A DNA stretch of 64,000 nucleotides from Deltaproteobacteria bacterium (GCA_018433775.1 JAHDQN010000022.1:62001-126000); one strand, 5' to 3'. Positions 7,850 through 18,830 are shown, counted from the stretch's first letter. The notes: generated by a model not told the origin, from the letters alone. A program made the numbers and translations.

Positions 7850-8764
7850 TCATCCTTTGGGGATGAGAGTGAGGTACTTCTCGTGCCGGGGCGATCCCCC
7901 CCGAAGCACCTCTTCCATCTTCTGCCTGACTACGAGCGTTACGGGCCCGGGGCAGGAGAAGCTTTTGAGCTCGATCGAACGGATGGGCAGAACCGGGGTT
8001 GTGGTGCCGGAAAAAAACGCCTCGTCGTATTGCTGGATATCTCCGGGCCGGATATGGACCTGCTTCTCCGGCAGGCCCATATCATCCAGGACCTCCATGA
8101 TCACCCTGCGGGTGATGCCGGGCAGAACGTTCTCCTCCGTGGGGGTCTCCACATCGTTTCCCCTGATGAAAAAGACATTGGACGTGGGGCCCTCCGCCAC
8201 CAGGCCGCCCGCATCCAGCATGAGGGCCTCGTCGAAACCCCTGCTCCGGCTTTCCATGCGGGCCAGGTATCCGTTTACGTAGTTCCCCACCACCTTTGCA
8301 TGGACGTCGGTGGTCATGGGGTGGAGCTTCCGGTAGGACGAGATCCCCGCGGACACACAGGCGTCGGCTGATGGCGCTGCAATACCGCAGCTCGCATAGT
8401 TCAGGCAGAAGACGGCGACCGAGACCCTGCCCGAGGGGGTGGTGCCGAACTCGATGCCCGGATAGTAGGCGAAGAACTTGGCGAGGCCTGTGGTGACGGA
8501 ATTGATCCGTGCCAGCTCCATGAGCGCCTCCCTGATGGTCTCGCGGGAAAAGGGGAGCTCCATATAGGTCTGGCCGGCGCTGAAGAGGAACCGGTCCAGG
8601 TGCTCTTCCAGGCAGAAGAAGGCCGGGCCTCTCGGGGTGGAGGTGACCGCCATCACCTCGAACACGGCGGAACCCCGGCTGAAGCTGTGAGAGAGAAGGG
8701 GAACCGTGGCCTCGGTGCAGTCGACGAATCTGCCGTCAATCCATGTCGTTATTCCACTCACCAT
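7850..8764 (-). CDS. Class IV aminotransferase (IlvE/D-amino-acid aminotransferase-like)
   Basis: PLP-dependent fold-type IV transaminase of 304 residues. Family marks are SHSFSRGSAVFEVM near 25-40 and the PLP lysine region, seen as VHAKVVGNYVNGYLA near 155-170. DEALMLDAGGLVAEGPTSN, near 180-198, is the LLLD...V-x-E-G-x-x-SN signature. The closest reactions are branched-chain amino acid and D-amino acid transamination; residues that separate these cannot be judged by eye. It stands alone on the reverse strand, so ilv context is absent. ATG 8764 is preferred over the GTG six bases upstream because AGGGA then sits eight bases before it. Confidence 0.85.
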   Translation of the reverse strand: MVSGITTWIDGRFVDCTEATVPLLSHSFSRGSAVFEVMAVTSTPRGPAFFCLEEHLDRFLFSAGQTYMELPFSRETIREALMELARINSVTTGLAKFFAYYPGIEFGTTPSGRVSVAVFCLNYASCGIAAPSADACVSAGISSYRKLHPMTTDVHAKVVGNYVNGYLARMESRSRGFDEALMLDAGGLVAEGPTSNVFFIRGNDVETPTEENVLPGITRRVIMEVLDDMGLPEKQVHIRPGDIQQYDEAFFSGTTTPVLPIRSIELKSFSCPGPVTLVVRQKMEEVLRGGSPRHEKYLTLIPKG

Positions 8765-8940
8765 GTGCACTATCCCTATACGGGCGCCACCGAGATGTCA
8801 ATATCCCAGGGCATGCCTCAACACTCTGGCTTACGCAGAAATACCCGCCGCCAAAGCGGGAAATGAATCACGAGCCTTCACAAAGGGAAAATATCTTCTG
8901 TTCTTTTTTGCTTACACGCGGCTGTACCGGGCATGTTTGC

Positions 8941-8969
8941 TTGACAAAAGCATGAGTATGAAATAGTAG
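8941..8969 (+). promoter_or_regulatory. Possible sigma-70 promoter for the yceD-rpmF-fab operon
   Basis: A perfect TTGACA -35 lies at 8941-8946. A 17-bp spacer later, 8964-8969 reads TAGTAG, a poor -10. The site is in the divergent gap ahead of yceD, which is the right place for the start of the long forward operon. The -35 is seen; the -10 is weak. Confidence 0.35.
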
Positions 8970-8980
8970 CAAGTGCTATT

Positions 8981-9544
8981 GTGGAAAAGATAAAGAGGAT
9001 GGAAGACATCCATATATCCCCTGAGACCGTCGGTGAGGCAGGGGTGGAAAACGAGGTCTTGGTCGTGCCCGAGGCCCTGGATGAGATATTCCGCAACAAG
9101 GATCTCGTCGTGAAGGAACCCTTTACCGTCCACTACGTGGTGGAGCGGGAGAAGGACTCGGAAGACATCCATGTGGGCGTCGATGTGCAGGGCGAGATCG
9201 AGACGTTCTGCGCAAGATGCCTGGAGACCATGACCTATCCGGTGGATCTCCACCTGGAAACGAGCTATATGCCTGCGTCACCGGAGATGTCGAAGAACCT
9301 CGAAGAAGAGAGGACGAGCAGCGCGACAGGGTATTATCGGAAAACGATCCGCCTCGGCGATTATATTGCCTCCGAGTTGGTTCTGGCATTGCCCTTAAGG
9401 TTCATCTGCGACGAGCAGTGCAAAGGCCTGTGTCCGGAATGCGGGGCGAACCTCAATCGAGAAGAGTGTCGTTGCGGGGGAAAACCGGTGGATCCCAGAC
9501 TGCAGAAATTATCCGAGCTCAAAGAAAAGATCAGGAAGGAGTAA
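8981..9544 (+). CDS. yceD: YceD/DUF177 family protein
   Basis: DUF177 protein, the gene almost always found just before rpmF in bacteria and linked in E. coli to 23S rRNA accumulation. Residues ~60-85 read VDVQGEIETFCARCLETM, the family core with a Cys pair. A second set, CDEQCKGLCPECGANLNREECRC near 142-164, likely binds zinc. The 187-residue length is usual. The start is either GTG 8981 or ATG 8999; neither has a well-placed Shine-Dalgarno. rpmF begins 4 bp after the stop, supporting co-transcription of ribosome and fatty-acid genes. Confidence 0.85.
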   Translation: MEKIKRMEDIHISPETVGEAGVENEVLVVPEALDEIFRNKDLVVKEPFTVHYVVEREKDSEDIHVGVDVQGEIETFCARCLETMTYPVDLHLETSYMPASPEMSKNLEEERTSSATGYYRKTIRLGDYIASELVLALPLRFICDEQCKGLCPECGANLNREECRCGGKPVDPRLQKLSELKEKIRKE

Positions 9545-9548
9545 AGCA

Positions 9549-9734
9549 ATGCCAGTTCCAAAGAGGAGACATTCAAGCGCCAGAAGGGACAAGCGCAGGG
9601 CCAATGACGCCATCAGCGAGCCGGCGTCTTCATACTGCCCGAACTGCCAGGAGCCCAAGTTGCCCCACCGAATCTGCAAGAACTGCGGGTACTACAAGGG
9701 CAAAGAGGTCATCAAGGTAGCCGAAGCCGAATAG
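9549..9734 (+). CDS. rpmF: Ribosomal protein bL32
   Basis: A 61-residue basic protein beginning MPVPKRRHSSARRDKRRAN, the universal start of bL32, with a zinc-binding pattern of CPNC near 34 and CKNCGYYKG near 47. This is the zinc-containing (C+) paralogue. The gene lies 4 bp after yceD and 8 bp before fabD. In most bacteria plsX and fabH stand between rpmF and fabD; here they do not. Confidence 0.97.
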   Translation: MPVPKRRHSSARRDKRRANDAISEPASSYCPNCQEPKLPHRICKNCGYYKGKEVIKVAEAE

Positions 9735-9742
9735 GCCCTTCG

Positions 9743-10588
9743 ATGCCGTATTGCCTGATATTCCCCGGCCAGGGAAGCCAGTTTCCCGGCATGTCGGCGG
9801 GTCTCGATCTCCGGTGGACCGGAGACGATTCGCTGATCGGCCTCATGGAAAACGGGCCTGAAGATACACTCAGGCAGACCACGAACGCGCAGAAAGCCGT
9901 TTTTGCCGTGACCGCGGCCCTGTGGGAGAGGTCGGGGCTGGATTGCCCCGCCGTCGCCATGGGCCACAGCCTGGGAGAATACATGGCCCTGGTCGTCTCC
10001 CGGGCCATATCCGTGCGCGAGTGCTACACCCTGGTGGAAAGGCGGGCCCGTGCCATGCAGGACGCCATGCCCGGAGGATCGGGCACCATGGCCGCGGTGC
10101 TGGGCCTCTCCGCAGACGATGTGGCCCGGCTGATCGAGCCGGTCCAGAATGTGTGGGTCGCCAACCTCAACTCGCCCGGTCAGGTGGTGATCTCCGGTGA
10201 AGCGTCATCGGTGAAGGAAGCGGCGATCGTGCTCAAGGGAAACGGGGCGAGGAGGGTGGTGCCCCTGGATGTGGCCGTGGCGTCACACTGCCCGCTCATG
10301 GAACCCGCCGGGAAGGTTCTGAGGGAGTATCTCGAGGGCGTCCGGATCGAGAGGCCGTGTACCCGGGTCGTTTTCAACGCCACGGCGAGGGAAGAGTCCG
10401 ATCCGGAAAAGATCAGGGAAAACCTCGCGCTGCAGCTCGTCTCGCCCGTGCGGTGGGAAGAGTCGGTCAGATATGCCGCGGGCCAGGGGATCGACCGTTT
10501 CATCGAGATCGGTCCCAGGCCGGTGCTGGCTCCACTGGTAAAGAGGATCGTTCCCCAGGCCAAGGTGGAGGTGATCACACCCCAATGA
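9743..10588 (+). CDS. fabD: Malonyl-CoA:ACP transacylase, compact form
   Basis: Loads malonyl groups from CoA onto ACP for type II fatty-acid synthesis. GQGSQ sits at 9-13, the nucleophile Ser76 in GHSLGEY, the carboxylate-binding arginine near 101 (VERRARAMQ), and the catalytic histidine 182 in ASHCPLM. The protein has 281 residues, roughly 25-30 fewer than E. coli FabD. The shortening falls between GMSAG (residue 20) and GPEDTL (38), where the usual enzyme has an extra helix. Key residues are intact. Its TGA overlaps the fabG ATG. Confidence 0.93.
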   Translation: MPYCLIFPGQGSQFPGMSAGLDLRWTGDDSLIGLMENGPEDTLRQTTNAQKAVFAVTAALWERSGLDCPAVAMGHSLGEYMALVVSRAISVRECYTLVERRARAMQDAMPGGSGTMAAVLGLSADDVARLIEPVQNVWVANLNSPGQVVISGEASSVKEAAIVLKGNGARRVVPLDVAVASHCPLMEPAGKVLREYLEGVRIERPCTRVVFNATAREESDPEKIRENLALQLVSPVRWEESVRYAAGQGIDRFIEIGPRPVLAPLVKRIVPQAKVEVITPQ

Positions 10589-11325
10589 AGATCGATTTGA
10601 GCTCACAGGTTGCCGTTGTCACCGGTGCGTCGCGGGGAATCGGCGCGTCCATCGCCAGGGCCCTCGCATCCTGCGGGGCGCACGTGGTGGTCAATTACCT
10701 GAAAAATGCCGCCGTGGCCCGTGAAGTGGTCGAAGCGATACGGACCGCCGGAGGCAGCGCAGAGGAATACGCCTTCGATGTAGCTGATGAAGCGCAGGTG
10801 AGAAAGGCCTTTCAGGATATCGTCAAGCGCTGCGGGCGCATCGACATCCTGGTGAACAACGCGGCCGTGTCAAAGGATTCATTGCTGCTCAGGATAAAGG
10901 CCGAAGATGTCGATACCATGATGGACACGAATCTCAAAGGGTCGATTTTCTGTTCTTTTCACGCTGCGCGAACTATGCTAAAGCAGAAAAAGGGAAGAAT
11001 CATCAACGTTTCTTCAATCGTGGGTATGGGCGGTAACCCGGGGCAGAGCGTATATGCAGCAACGAAGGCAGGGCTCATCGCTTTCACCAAGAGTCTTGCC
11101 AAGGAGCTGGGTTCCAAGGGTATACTCGTGAACGCTGTGGCGCCGGGTCTGGTGAAGACGGATATGACCAGAGACTTGGATATCGACGCGCTCCTGGAGC
11201 AGGTGCCGCTGCGGAGGATTGGGGGTCCGGAAGACGTGGCCGGGCTCGTTGCATTTCTCTCTTCTGATCTCAGCTCATATGTCACGGGCCAGGTCTTTGT
11301 TATCGACGGCGGGCTCTATACTTGA
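10585..11325 (+). CDS. fabG: 3-oxoacyl-ACP reductase
   Basis: NADPH-dependent short-chain reductase that reduces 3-ketoacyl-ACP during chain elongation. The 246-residue protein shows the cofactor motif TGASRGIG near 13-20, NNAA near 90, the catalytic serine in INVSSIVGMGG and the YAATK catalytic pair near 153. It ends DGGLYT, close to FabG proteins. The ATG at 10585 overlaps the fabD stop, so the open frame further upstream is not used. acpP starts 44 bp downstream behind an AAGGAGG site. Confidence 0.93.
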   Translation: MKIDLSSQVAVVTGASRGIGASIARALASCGAHVVVNYLKNAAVAREVVEAIRTAGGSAEEYAFDVADEAQVRKAFQDIVKRCGRIDILVNNAAVSKDSLLLRIKAEDVDTMMDTNLKGSIFCSFHAARTMLKQKKGRIINVSSIVGMGGNPGQSVYAATKAGLIAFTKSLAKELGSKGILVNAVAPGLVKTDMTRDLDIDALLEQVPLRRIGGPEDVAGLVAFLSSDLSSYVTGQVFVIDGGLYT

Positions 11326-11369
11326 TTTCGATCAGGATTGTATAGAAAGATAAAGGAGGAGCTTATCTT

Positions 11370-11589
11370 ATGGTAGATGTAGCACAGCGTATCATTCAGC
11401 TCATCGCTGAGCAGCTGGACAAGGATGTCTCTGAGATAACCCCCGAGATGTCCTTTGCCGACGATCTGGGTGCGGACTCCCTCGATCTCGTGGAGCTGAT
11501 CATGACCGTGGAAGAGGAGTTCAACATCGAGATTCCCGATGACGAGGCGGAAAAGATCAAGTACGTGAAGGATGCCATCAGTTACGTCA

Positions 11590-11603
<14 letters not shown>
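11370..11603 (+). CDS. acpP: Acyl carrier protein
   Basis: A 77-residue acidic carrier protein. The phosphopantetheine serine lies in [15 protein letters not shown] near residue 37, the invariant DSL motif. [17 protein letters not shown] and the [16 protein letters not shown] helix are standard. It lies in the classic order fabG-acpP-fabF. AAGGAGG at 11352-11358 is a strong ribosome site, as expected for a very abundant protein. Confidence 0.97.
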
Positions 11604-12839
<1,236 letters not shown>

Positions 12840-12843
<4 letters not shown>

Positions 12844-13304
12844 AGATCGGAATCGCAAGCGACCACGGCGGCCTGGATCTGAAAGAGCTCGTGAAGGAGA
12901 CTCTTGCCGGGCACGACTGCGAGGTCCTGGACCTGGGGACCGACACCCCGGAGTCCGTCGATTATCCCGATTATGCACGGAAAGCGCTCTCCGCGCTTGC
13001 CTGCGGGAAATGCGACCGCATCGTCCTCGTCTGCGGGACCGGGATCGGAATGTCCATCTGCGCCAACCGGATCCCCGGGGTGAGGGGCACGCTGTGCCAC
13101 GATGCCTATACCGCCCGCATGTCCCGCCTGCATAACGATTCGAACTGCCTCATCCTGGGAGGGAGGGTGCTCGGGCCCGCCGTGGCGCAGGATATCGTGC
13201 GCGTGTGGCTCACCACCCCCTTCGAGGGAGGGAGGCACCAGTCCAGGCTGGACAAGATCGAGAAACTTGCCGGGAATATCATACGAGACAGGAGTTGTAC
13301 ATGA
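12840..13304 (+). CDS. rpiB: Ribose-5-phosphate isomerase B
   Basis: Interconverts ribose-5-phosphate and ribulose-5-phosphate. The 154-residue protein opens [14 protein letters not shown], and contains the catalytic cysteine region [14 protein letters not shown] near 61-74 and [15 protein letters not shown] near 99-113, all hallmarks of the RpiB/LacAB fold. Ribulose-5-phosphate is also a substrate for the ribBA product encoded downstream, so its place in this operon makes metabolic sense. It overlaps fabF and glyA by four bases each. Confidence 0.95.
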
Positions 13305-14551
13305 GTTATGAACACGTGAAACAGACAGACCCCGAACTGTACCAGTCAATCATGGACGAGCTCAGGCGCCAGAGGAACAAGCTCGAGCTCATCGCATCGG
13401 AAAACATCGTGTCCGAGGCCGTGCTCGAGGCCCAGGGCAGCGTGCTGACCAACAAGTATGCGGAAGGATATCCGGGAAAGCGCTACTACGGCGGGTGCGA
13501 ATATGTCGACGTGGCCGAGGACCTCGCCATCGAGCGCGCGAAGAAGCTCTTCGGCGCCGAGCACGCCAATGTCCAGCCCCACTCGGGCTCCCAGGCGAAC
13601 ATGGCGGTCTACTTCTCCATCCTGGAGCCCGGAGACACCTACCTCGGCATGAGCCTGCCCCACGGCGGGCACCTTTCCATGGGCTCCCCCGTGAACTTCT
13701 CGGGCAAGTTCTACAACGTGGTCCCCTACGGCGTGCGGGAAGACACCCACCGCATCGACTACGACCAGGTGCGCTCGCTGGCCAGGCAGCACAGGCCGAA
13801 GCTGATCATCGCCGGCGCCAGCGCCTACCCGAGGGTGATCGAGTATCGGATATTCCGCGAGATCGCCGACGAGGTGGGCGCCTACTTCATGGTCGACATG
13901 GCCCACATCGCGGGCCTCGTCGCCGCGGGCCTCCATCCGAGCCCCGTGCCCTATGCGGATTTCGTCACCACCACCACGCACAAGACCCTGCGCGGTCCCC
14001 GCGGCGGCATGGTCCTCTGCAGGGAGGCGCATGCGAAGACGCTCAACTCCCGGGTGTTCCCGGGCATGCAGGGCGGACCGCTCATGCACGTCATCGCGGC
14101 CAAGGCCGTGGCCCTCAAGGAGGCAATGGCCCCGGAGTTCAAGACGTATCAGCAGCAGATCGTCAAGAACGCCCAGGCCCTGGCACAGGGGCTGACCTCA
14201 AAGGGCTTCTCCCTCGTCTCGGGCGGCACCGACAACCACCTCATGCTCGTGGACCTCACGAACAAGGACATCACGGGCAAAGACGCGGAGGCGTTCCTCG
14301 ACCAGGCATGGATCACGGTCAACAAGAACACCATCCCCTTCGAGACCAGGAGCCCGTTCGTCACCTCGGGTGTGAGGCTGGGAACCCCGGCGCTCACCAC
14401 CCGGGGCATGAAGGAGGGCGAGATGGAGCAGGTTGCATCGTTCATCGCGCGGGTCATCGACTCCAAGGGCGACCCCACGGAAATCGAGCGGGTGCGCACA
14501 GACGTGGAGGCCCTCTCGGGCCGGTTCCCCATCTACGGGGGACTGGGATAA
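13301..14551 (+). CDS. glyA: Serine hydroxymethyltransferase
   Basis: PLP enzyme that moves the serine hydroxymethyl carbon to tetrahydrofolate, giving glycine and methylene-THF. The 416-residue protein has [15 protein letters not shown] near 29-43, the [14 protein letters not shown] signature, and the PLP lysine in [15 protein letters not shown] near 226. ATG 13301 overlaps the rpiB stop; in-frame sequence upstream is rpiB in another frame. It supplies one-carbon units used by the folD and gcv genes found at 35-40 kb on the other strand. Confidence 0.97.
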   Translation: MSYEHVKQTDPELYQSIMDELRRQRNKLELIASENIVSEAVLEAQGSVLTNKYAEGYPGKRYYGGCEYVDVAEDLAIERAKKLFGAEHANVQPHSGSQANMAVYFSILEPGDTYLGMSLPHGGHLSMGSPVNFSGKFYNVVPYGVREDTHRIDYDQVRSLARQHRPKLIIAGASAYPRVIEYRIFREIADEVGAYFMVDMAHIAGLVAAGLHPSPVPYADFVTTTTHKTLRGPRGGMVLCREAHAKTLNSRVFPGMQGGPLMHVIAAKAVALKEAMAPEFKTYQQQIVKNAQALAQGLTSKGFSLVSGGTDNHLMLVDLTNKDITGKDAEAFLDQAWITVNKNTIPFETRSPFVTSGVRLGTPALTTRGMKEGEMEQVASFIARVIDSKGDPTEIERVRTDVEALSGRFPIYGGLG

Positions 14552-14554
14552 TCC

Positions 14555-15013
14555 ATGCGCTGCCCCAGGTGCTCCGGGCTTGAAGACAGGGTCATCCAGT
14601 CGAGGATAAGCCGGGACGGGAGCTCCATCCGGCGCAGGAGGGAATGCATCCGCTGTTCGTACCGGTTCACCACCTATGAGAAGGTGGAGGAGTCCATGCC
14701 CATGGTGGTGAAGAAGGACGGGCGGCGGGAGGCATTCGACCCCAACAAGGTGACCGCCGGGATCATCACCGCCTGCGAGAAGAGGCCCGTGAGCATCGAA
14801 GATATCGACGCCGTCAAGGACTCGATCCTGCACGACATTCAGTCCAAGTGGGACCGCGAGGTTCCCTCCACCTACATCGGAGAGAAGGTCATGGAGGCCC
14901 TGCACCGGCTCGACCCGGTGGCCTATGTCCGGTTCGCCTCGGTGTACCGCGAGTTCAAGGATGTGAAGGAATTCATGGAGGAGATCAAGGGGTTCGACAA
15001 GGGCGGGTCATGA
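14555..15013 (+). CDS. nrdR: Transcriptional repressor NrdR
   Basis: Represses ribonucleotide reductase operons when dATP is abundant. The 152-residue protein begins MRCPRCSGLEDRV and carries a second pair in CIRCSYRFTTYE near 31-42, giving the four-Cys zinc ribbon. The ATP-cone follows (KKDGRREAFDPNKVTAGI and SVYREFKDVKEF). No nrd gene is in the window; the position between glyA and ribD is a widely conserved order. The stop overlaps the ribD start. Confidence 0.96.
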   Translation: MRCPRCSGLEDRVIQSRISRDGSSIRRRRECIRCSYRFTTYEKVEESMPMVVKKDGRREAFDPNKVTAGIITACEKRPVSIEDIDAVKDSILHDIQSKWDREVPSTYIGEKVMEALHRLDPVAYVRFASVYREFKDVKEFMEEIKGFDKGGS

Positions 15014-16083
15014 AGGGCGATACCCGGTACATGATGCGGGCCGTCGCGCTCGCGCGCAAGGGCCTCGGCAGAACTGCACCCAACCCTCCGGTGGGCGCGG
15101 TTGTGGTCAGAGACTCTCACATTATCGGAGAAGGCTTTCACCCCAGGGCGGGCGAGCCCCATGCCGAGGTGTTCGCGCTGAGACAGGCGGGCGCTGCTGC
15201 CTGGGGCGCAACGCTCTATGTGACCCTGGAGCCCTGCTCCCACTTCGGGCGGACGCCTCCCTGCGTCGATGCGATCCTGGAGGCGGGCATTGCCCGTGTC
15301 GTGGTGGGCGTCGTGGACCCCAATCCGGTGGTGGCGGGCCGCGGCATCCGGACCCTGCGAGAGCAGGGGGTCAAGGTGGAGGTGGGCGCGGCACGGAAAC
15401 AGACCGCCGAGCTCACCGCCTGGTACGCCTTCTGGATGCGGCATAAGCGCCCGTATCTGATCGTCAAGGCCGCCATGACCCTGGACGGCAGGATAGCCGC
15501 GCCATCGGGCGATTCGAAGTGGATCAGCTCGGAAGAGTCCCGGGCCTATGTGCACGAGCTCAGGGACCGGGCCGACGGGGTGCTGGTGGGCATCGGCACG
15601 GTGGAGAAGGACGACCCGCTGCTCACCTGCCGGCGCCCGGGGGGAAGAGACCCCTACCGGATCGTCATCGACCCCGCCTACGTGATCCCGCCGGCCGCCC
15701 GGTGCCTGGGCGAGCGTGCCGTAATCTTCACCGCCGGGGAGCCGCAGAGCCGGCCCGAGGTCCTCAAGACCGGGAGCCGGGTCGTCCGGCTTCCCGCCGA
15801 TGAATCCGGCCGGTTCTCCTGGATAGACGTGCTGAGCGAGCTCGGCTCCATGGGGCTGCACGCCGTGGTCGCGGAGGGGGGCAGCTCGATCCTGTCGAGC
15901 CTGATCCGCTCGCGCATGGTCGACGAGCTGCTCGTCTTCGTCGCGCCCAAGCTCCTGGGCGGCGGGGTTCCCCTGGTGGCCTGGGACCCTCCGGACACGG
16001 TTGCAGGGGCCGTTCCCCTCGTGGTAACAGGTGCCAGGATCATCGGCGGCGACGTGCTCGTCTCGGCCCGTCTGGAGGATTGA
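15010..16083 (+). CDS. ribD: Bifunctional pyrimidine deaminase/reductase, riboflavin synthesis
   Basis: Catalyses the second and third steps of riboflavin synthesis after GTP opening. Residues 1 to ~145 form the zinc deaminase (GEPHAEVFAL near 48-57, EPCSHFGRTPPC near 73-84). Residues ~146-357 form the DHFR-like reductase (VKAAMTLDGRIA, WISSEESR, VAEGGSSILSS). Length 357 is typical. ATG 15010 overlaps nrdR by four bases. No FMN riboswitch was seen upstream, which is expected since the gene lies inside an operon. Confidence 0.95.
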   Translation: MKGDTRYMMRAVALARKGLGRTAPNPPVGAVVVRDSHIIGEGFHPRAGEPHAEVFALRQAGAAAWGATLYVTLEPCSHFGRTPPCVDAILEAGIARVVVGVVDPNPVVAGRGIRTLREQGVKVEVGAARKQTAELTAWYAFWMRHKRPYLIVKAAMTLDGRIAAPSGDSKWISSEESRAYVHELRDRADGVLVGIGTVEKDDPLLTCRRPGGRDPYRIVIDPAYVIPPAARCLGERAVIFTAGEPQSRPEVLKTGSRVVRLPADESGRFSWIDVLSELGSMGLHAVVAEGGSSILSSLIRSRMVDELLVFVAPKLLGGGVPLVAWDPPDTVAGAVPLVVTGARIIGGDVLVSARLED

Positions 16084-16084
16084 C

Positions 16085-16720
16085 ATGTTCACAGGCATTA
16101 TCGAAACCATGGGAACAATCGTGAGCATCCGGCCCCACCAGCAGGGGTTCGAGCTCTGCGTGGACACGGGGATGGATCTCTCGCACGACCGCGAGGGCGA
16201 CAGCTTTGCCGTGGACGGCATCTGCCTGACCGCCACCGCCATCGAACAAGGGCGCTTCATTGCCGTCGCCTCGGCGGAGACCGTGTCGCGTTCCACCCTG
16301 GGCTCGCTCAAACCGGGCTCGAAGGTGAACATCGAGCGGGCCGTGACGCTCGCCACGCGGCTCGGCGGGCACCTGGTGCTCGGTCACGTGGATGCCGTGG
16401 GGACCATCAGGAGCGCGGACAGGGTGGGCGAGTCGATCCGCATCGGGATCCTCTTTGACAGACAGTTCGCCCGCTATCTCATCGAAAAGGGCGCTATCGC
16501 CGTAGACGGCATTTCGCTCACCGTAAACGGGGTCCAGGGGGATGTTTTCACGGTGAATATCATTCCCTTCACCGCGGGCGCGGTTTCCTTGACACTGAAA
16601 AGACCCGGTGATAGGGTAAACCTCGAATTTGACGTGATCGGCAAGTATGTCGAGAGGCTTCTGAACAGGGAAGGCGGCACCTCCCTGGAGGAGCTCTTGA
16701 AGAAGCAGGGATATCTATAA
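16085..16720 (+). CDS. ribE: Riboflavin synthase alpha chain
   Basis: Last step: dismutation of two lumazines into riboflavin. The 211-residue protein begins [12 protein letters not shown], the invariant start. It shows two repeated lumazine-binding halves ([12 protein letters not shown] near 41-52 and [12 protein letters not shown] near 140-151). ATG 16085 lies one base after the ribD stop. ribBA follows 11 bp later behind AAGGAG. The symbol follows the ribE = synthase usage; some genomes call it ribC. Confidence 0.95.
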   Translation: MFTGIIETMGTIVSIRPHQQGFELCVDTGMDLSHDREGDSFAVDGICLTATAIEQGRFIAVASAETVSRSTLGSLKPGSKVNIERAVTLATRLGGHLVLGHVDAVGTIRSADRVGESIRIGILFDRQFARYLIEKGAIAVDGISLTVNGVQGDVFTVNIIPFTAGAVSLTLKRPGDRVNLEFDVIGKYVERLLNREGGTSLEELLKKQGYL

Positions 16721-16731
16721 GGAGCAGTATC

Positions 16732-17934
16732 ATGCCCACGTGCACCGTTGAAGAAGCGATTCAGGAACTCAGACAAGGCAGGATGATCATCCTCGTGGAC
16801 GACGAGGGCCGGGAGAACGAAGGCGACCTCACCATGGCCGCTGAGTTCGTCACCCCGGAGGCCATCAACTTCATGGCCAAGTACGGGCGGGGCCTGGTCT
16901 GCCTCTCGCTGGATTCCGGAATCGCGGACCGTCTCGATTTGCCTCTGATGGTCCGTGACAACACGAGCCAGTTCGGCACCGGCTTCACCGTTTCCATCGA
17001 GGCGAAGCGGGGTGTGACCACCGGCATTTCCGCCGCGGACCGCGCCGTCACCATCCGCACCGCCATTGCCGAAGACACGAAGCCCGGCGACCTTGCCCGC
17101 CCAGGCCACGTGTTTCCCTTGAGGGCCCGGGAAGGCGGGGTGCTGGTGCGCACCGGCCAGACCGAGGGTTCGGTGGATCTGTGCCGGATGGCGGGCCTGA
17201 GGCCCGGTGGCGTCATCTGCGAGGTCATGAACGACGACGGCACCATGTCCCGGCGGCCCCAGCTCGAGGCCTTTGCCAGGGAGCACGGCATCAGGATATG
17301 CACGATCGCCGATGTCATCGCCTACCGGATGAGGACCGAGATTCTGGTGAGAGAGGCCGTGAGGGCCCAGATGCCCACCCCGTACGGGGATTTCGAGCTC
17401 ATCGGATTCGAGAACGATGTCGACAGGAAGGAGCACGTGGCGCTGGTGAAGGGGGACATCAACCCCGACGAACCGGTCCTGGTGAGGGTCCATTCCGAAT
17501 GCCTCACCGGCGACGTCTTCCACTCGGCGCGCTGCGACTGCGGCGACCAGCTCCACCGCGCCATGGAGATGATCGAGGAAGAAGGCAGGGGCGTGATCGT
17601 GTACATGCGCCAGGAGGGCAGGGGCATCGGGTTGATCAACAAGATCAAGGCCTACCATCTCCAGGAGAACGGCAGGGACACCGTGGAGGCCAACGTGGAG
17701 CTGGGGTTCGCCCCCGACCTGCGGGACTACGGCCTGGGCGCCCAGATCCTCGTGGCCCTGGGCGTGCGGAAGATGCGCATGATGACCAACAACCCCAAGA
17801 AGATCATCGGCCTGGAGGGATACGGCCTCGAGGTAGTCGATCGGGTGTCCATAGAAATTCCTCCCACCGAGGAGAACAAGAAGTATCTGAAGACCAAGAA
17901 AGAGAAGATGGGTCACATACTGGAGGTCGTATAG
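16732..17934 (+). CDS. ribBA: Bifunctional DHBP synthase / GTP cyclohydrolase II
   Basis: Makes both precursors of lumazine. Residues 1 to ~200 are dihydroxybutanone phosphate synthase ([11 protein letters not shown] near 23-33, [20 protein letters not shown] near 123). Residues ~205-400 are GTP cyclohydrolase II with the zinc site [15 protein letters not shown] near 254-268 and [16 protein letters not shown] near 291. Both halves look complete, so the fusion should be bifunctional. The start of ribH follows the stop with no gap. Confidence 0.96.
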   Translation: MPTCTVEEAIQELRQGRMIILVDDEGRENEGDLTMAAEFVTPEAINFMAKYGRGLVCLSLDSGIADRLDLPLMVRDNTSQFGTGFTVSIEAKRGVTTGISAADRAVTIRTAIAEDTKPGDLARPGHVFPLRAREGGVLVRTGQTEGSVDLCRMAGLRPGGVICEVMNDDGTMSRRPQLEAFAREHGIRICTIADVIAYRMRTEILVREAVRAQMPTPYGDFELIGFENDVDRKEHVALVKGDINPDEPVLVRVHSECLTGDVFHSARCDCGDQLHRAMEMIEEEGRGVIVYMRQEGRGIGLINKIKAYHLQENGRDTVEANVELGFAPDLRDYGLGAQILVALGVRKMRMMTNNPKKIIGLEGYGLEVVDRVSIEIPPTEENKKYLKTKKEKMGHILEVV

Positions 17935-18399
17935 ATGGCAGGCGTGATTGAGGGGAAGTTAATCGGCAAGGGGAAGAAGGTGGCGGTCGTTGCCAGCAGG
18001 TTCAACGACTTCATCACCGCGCGGCTCATCGAGGGCGCCATGGACGCCCTGAAGCGGCACGGGGTGGAGGAAAAGGACGTCACGGTCTACCGGGTTCCCG
18101 GGGCCTTCGAGATCCCGCCGGTCGCCAAGAGGCTTGTCCAGGCGAAGAAGGCCGATGGTGTCATCTGTTTGGGCGCGGTGATCAGGGGCTCTACCCCGCA
18201 TTTCGACTATGTGGCCTCCGAGGTCAGCAAGGGCGTGGCCCTGGTCTCGCTTGAGGCGCTCTGCCCGGTGATCTTCGGGGTGCTCACCACCGACTCCATC
18301 GAGCAGGCAGTCGAGCGGGCGGGCACCAAGTCCGGGAACAAGGGCTTCGATGCCGCCATGGCGCTGCTGGAGATGATGGATCTCTACGCGCAGATCTGA
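17935..18399 (+). CDS. ribH: 6,7-dimethyl-8-ribityllumazine synthase
   Basis: Condenses the pyrimidine and dihydroxybutanone phosphate to lumazine. The 154-residue protein shows [19 protein letters not shown] near 20-38, the [14 protein letters not shown] loop near 54-67, and [17 protein letters not shown] near 79-95, including the catalytic histidine. ATG directly abuts the ribBA stop. The set ribD-ribE-ribBA-ribH completes riboflavin synthesis inside this operon. Confidence 0.97.
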   Translation: MAGVIEGKLIGKGKKVAVVASRFNDFITARLIEGAMDALKRHGVEEKDVTVYRVPGAFEIPPVAKRLVQAKKADGVICLGAVIRGSTPHFDYVASEVSKGVALVSLEALCPVIFGVLTTDSIEQAVERAGTKSGNKGFDAAMALLEMMDLYAQI

Positions 18400-18407
18400 C
18401 GACGGGC

Positions 18408-18830
18408 ATGAGAATCCGGACCAAGGCACGAGAGATTGCGCTGCAGTACCTGTACCAGGTCGATATCACCAAGAACCACACCGAGGAAACGCTCCGGGAC
18501 TTTATCGGCCATTTCGTCGAGGACAGGGACGTGGTGCCCTATGCCCATGATCTCATCAACGGTGTGTATACCCACCTGCACCGGATCGACGAGCTCATCG
18601 AGACAGCGTCGAAAAACTGGTCGGTGAGCCGGATGTCCACCACGGACCGCAACATCCTGCGCATCGCCACCTACGAGCTGGTGTTCAAACCGGACATCCC
18701 CTACAAGGTCGCCATCAACGAGGGGATCGAGTTGGCCAAGAAGTTCGGGTCTCCCCGTTTTCCCGCCTTTGCCAACGGAGTTCTCGACAGGGTGCGGACA
18801 GAGGTGTCGTCTGATGAAAATTCTGGTTGA
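18408..18830 (+). CDS. nusB: Transcription antitermination factor NusB
   Basis: RNA-binding factor that with NusE (S10) promotes rRNA antitermination. The 140-residue all-helical protein has TKAREIALQYLYQVDI at the start and STTDRNILRIATYELVF near 76-92, then VAINEGIELAKKFGSPRFPAFANGVLDRV near 101-129; all are family signatures. It follows ribH by 8 bp, the common ribH-nusB order. The next gene starts inside its last 17 bases. Confidence 0.95.
   Translation: MRIRTKAREIALQYLYQVDITKNHTEETLRDFIGHFVEDRDVVPYAHDLINGVYTHLHRIDELIETASKNWSVSRMSTTDRNILRIATYELVFKPDIPYKVAINEGIELAKKFGSPRFPAFANGVLDRVRTEVSSDENSG

Noticed and set aside
14555-18399. FMN riboswitch for the rib genes
   Set aside because: No RFN-element-like sequence was found before ribD; the genes sit inside a long operon.
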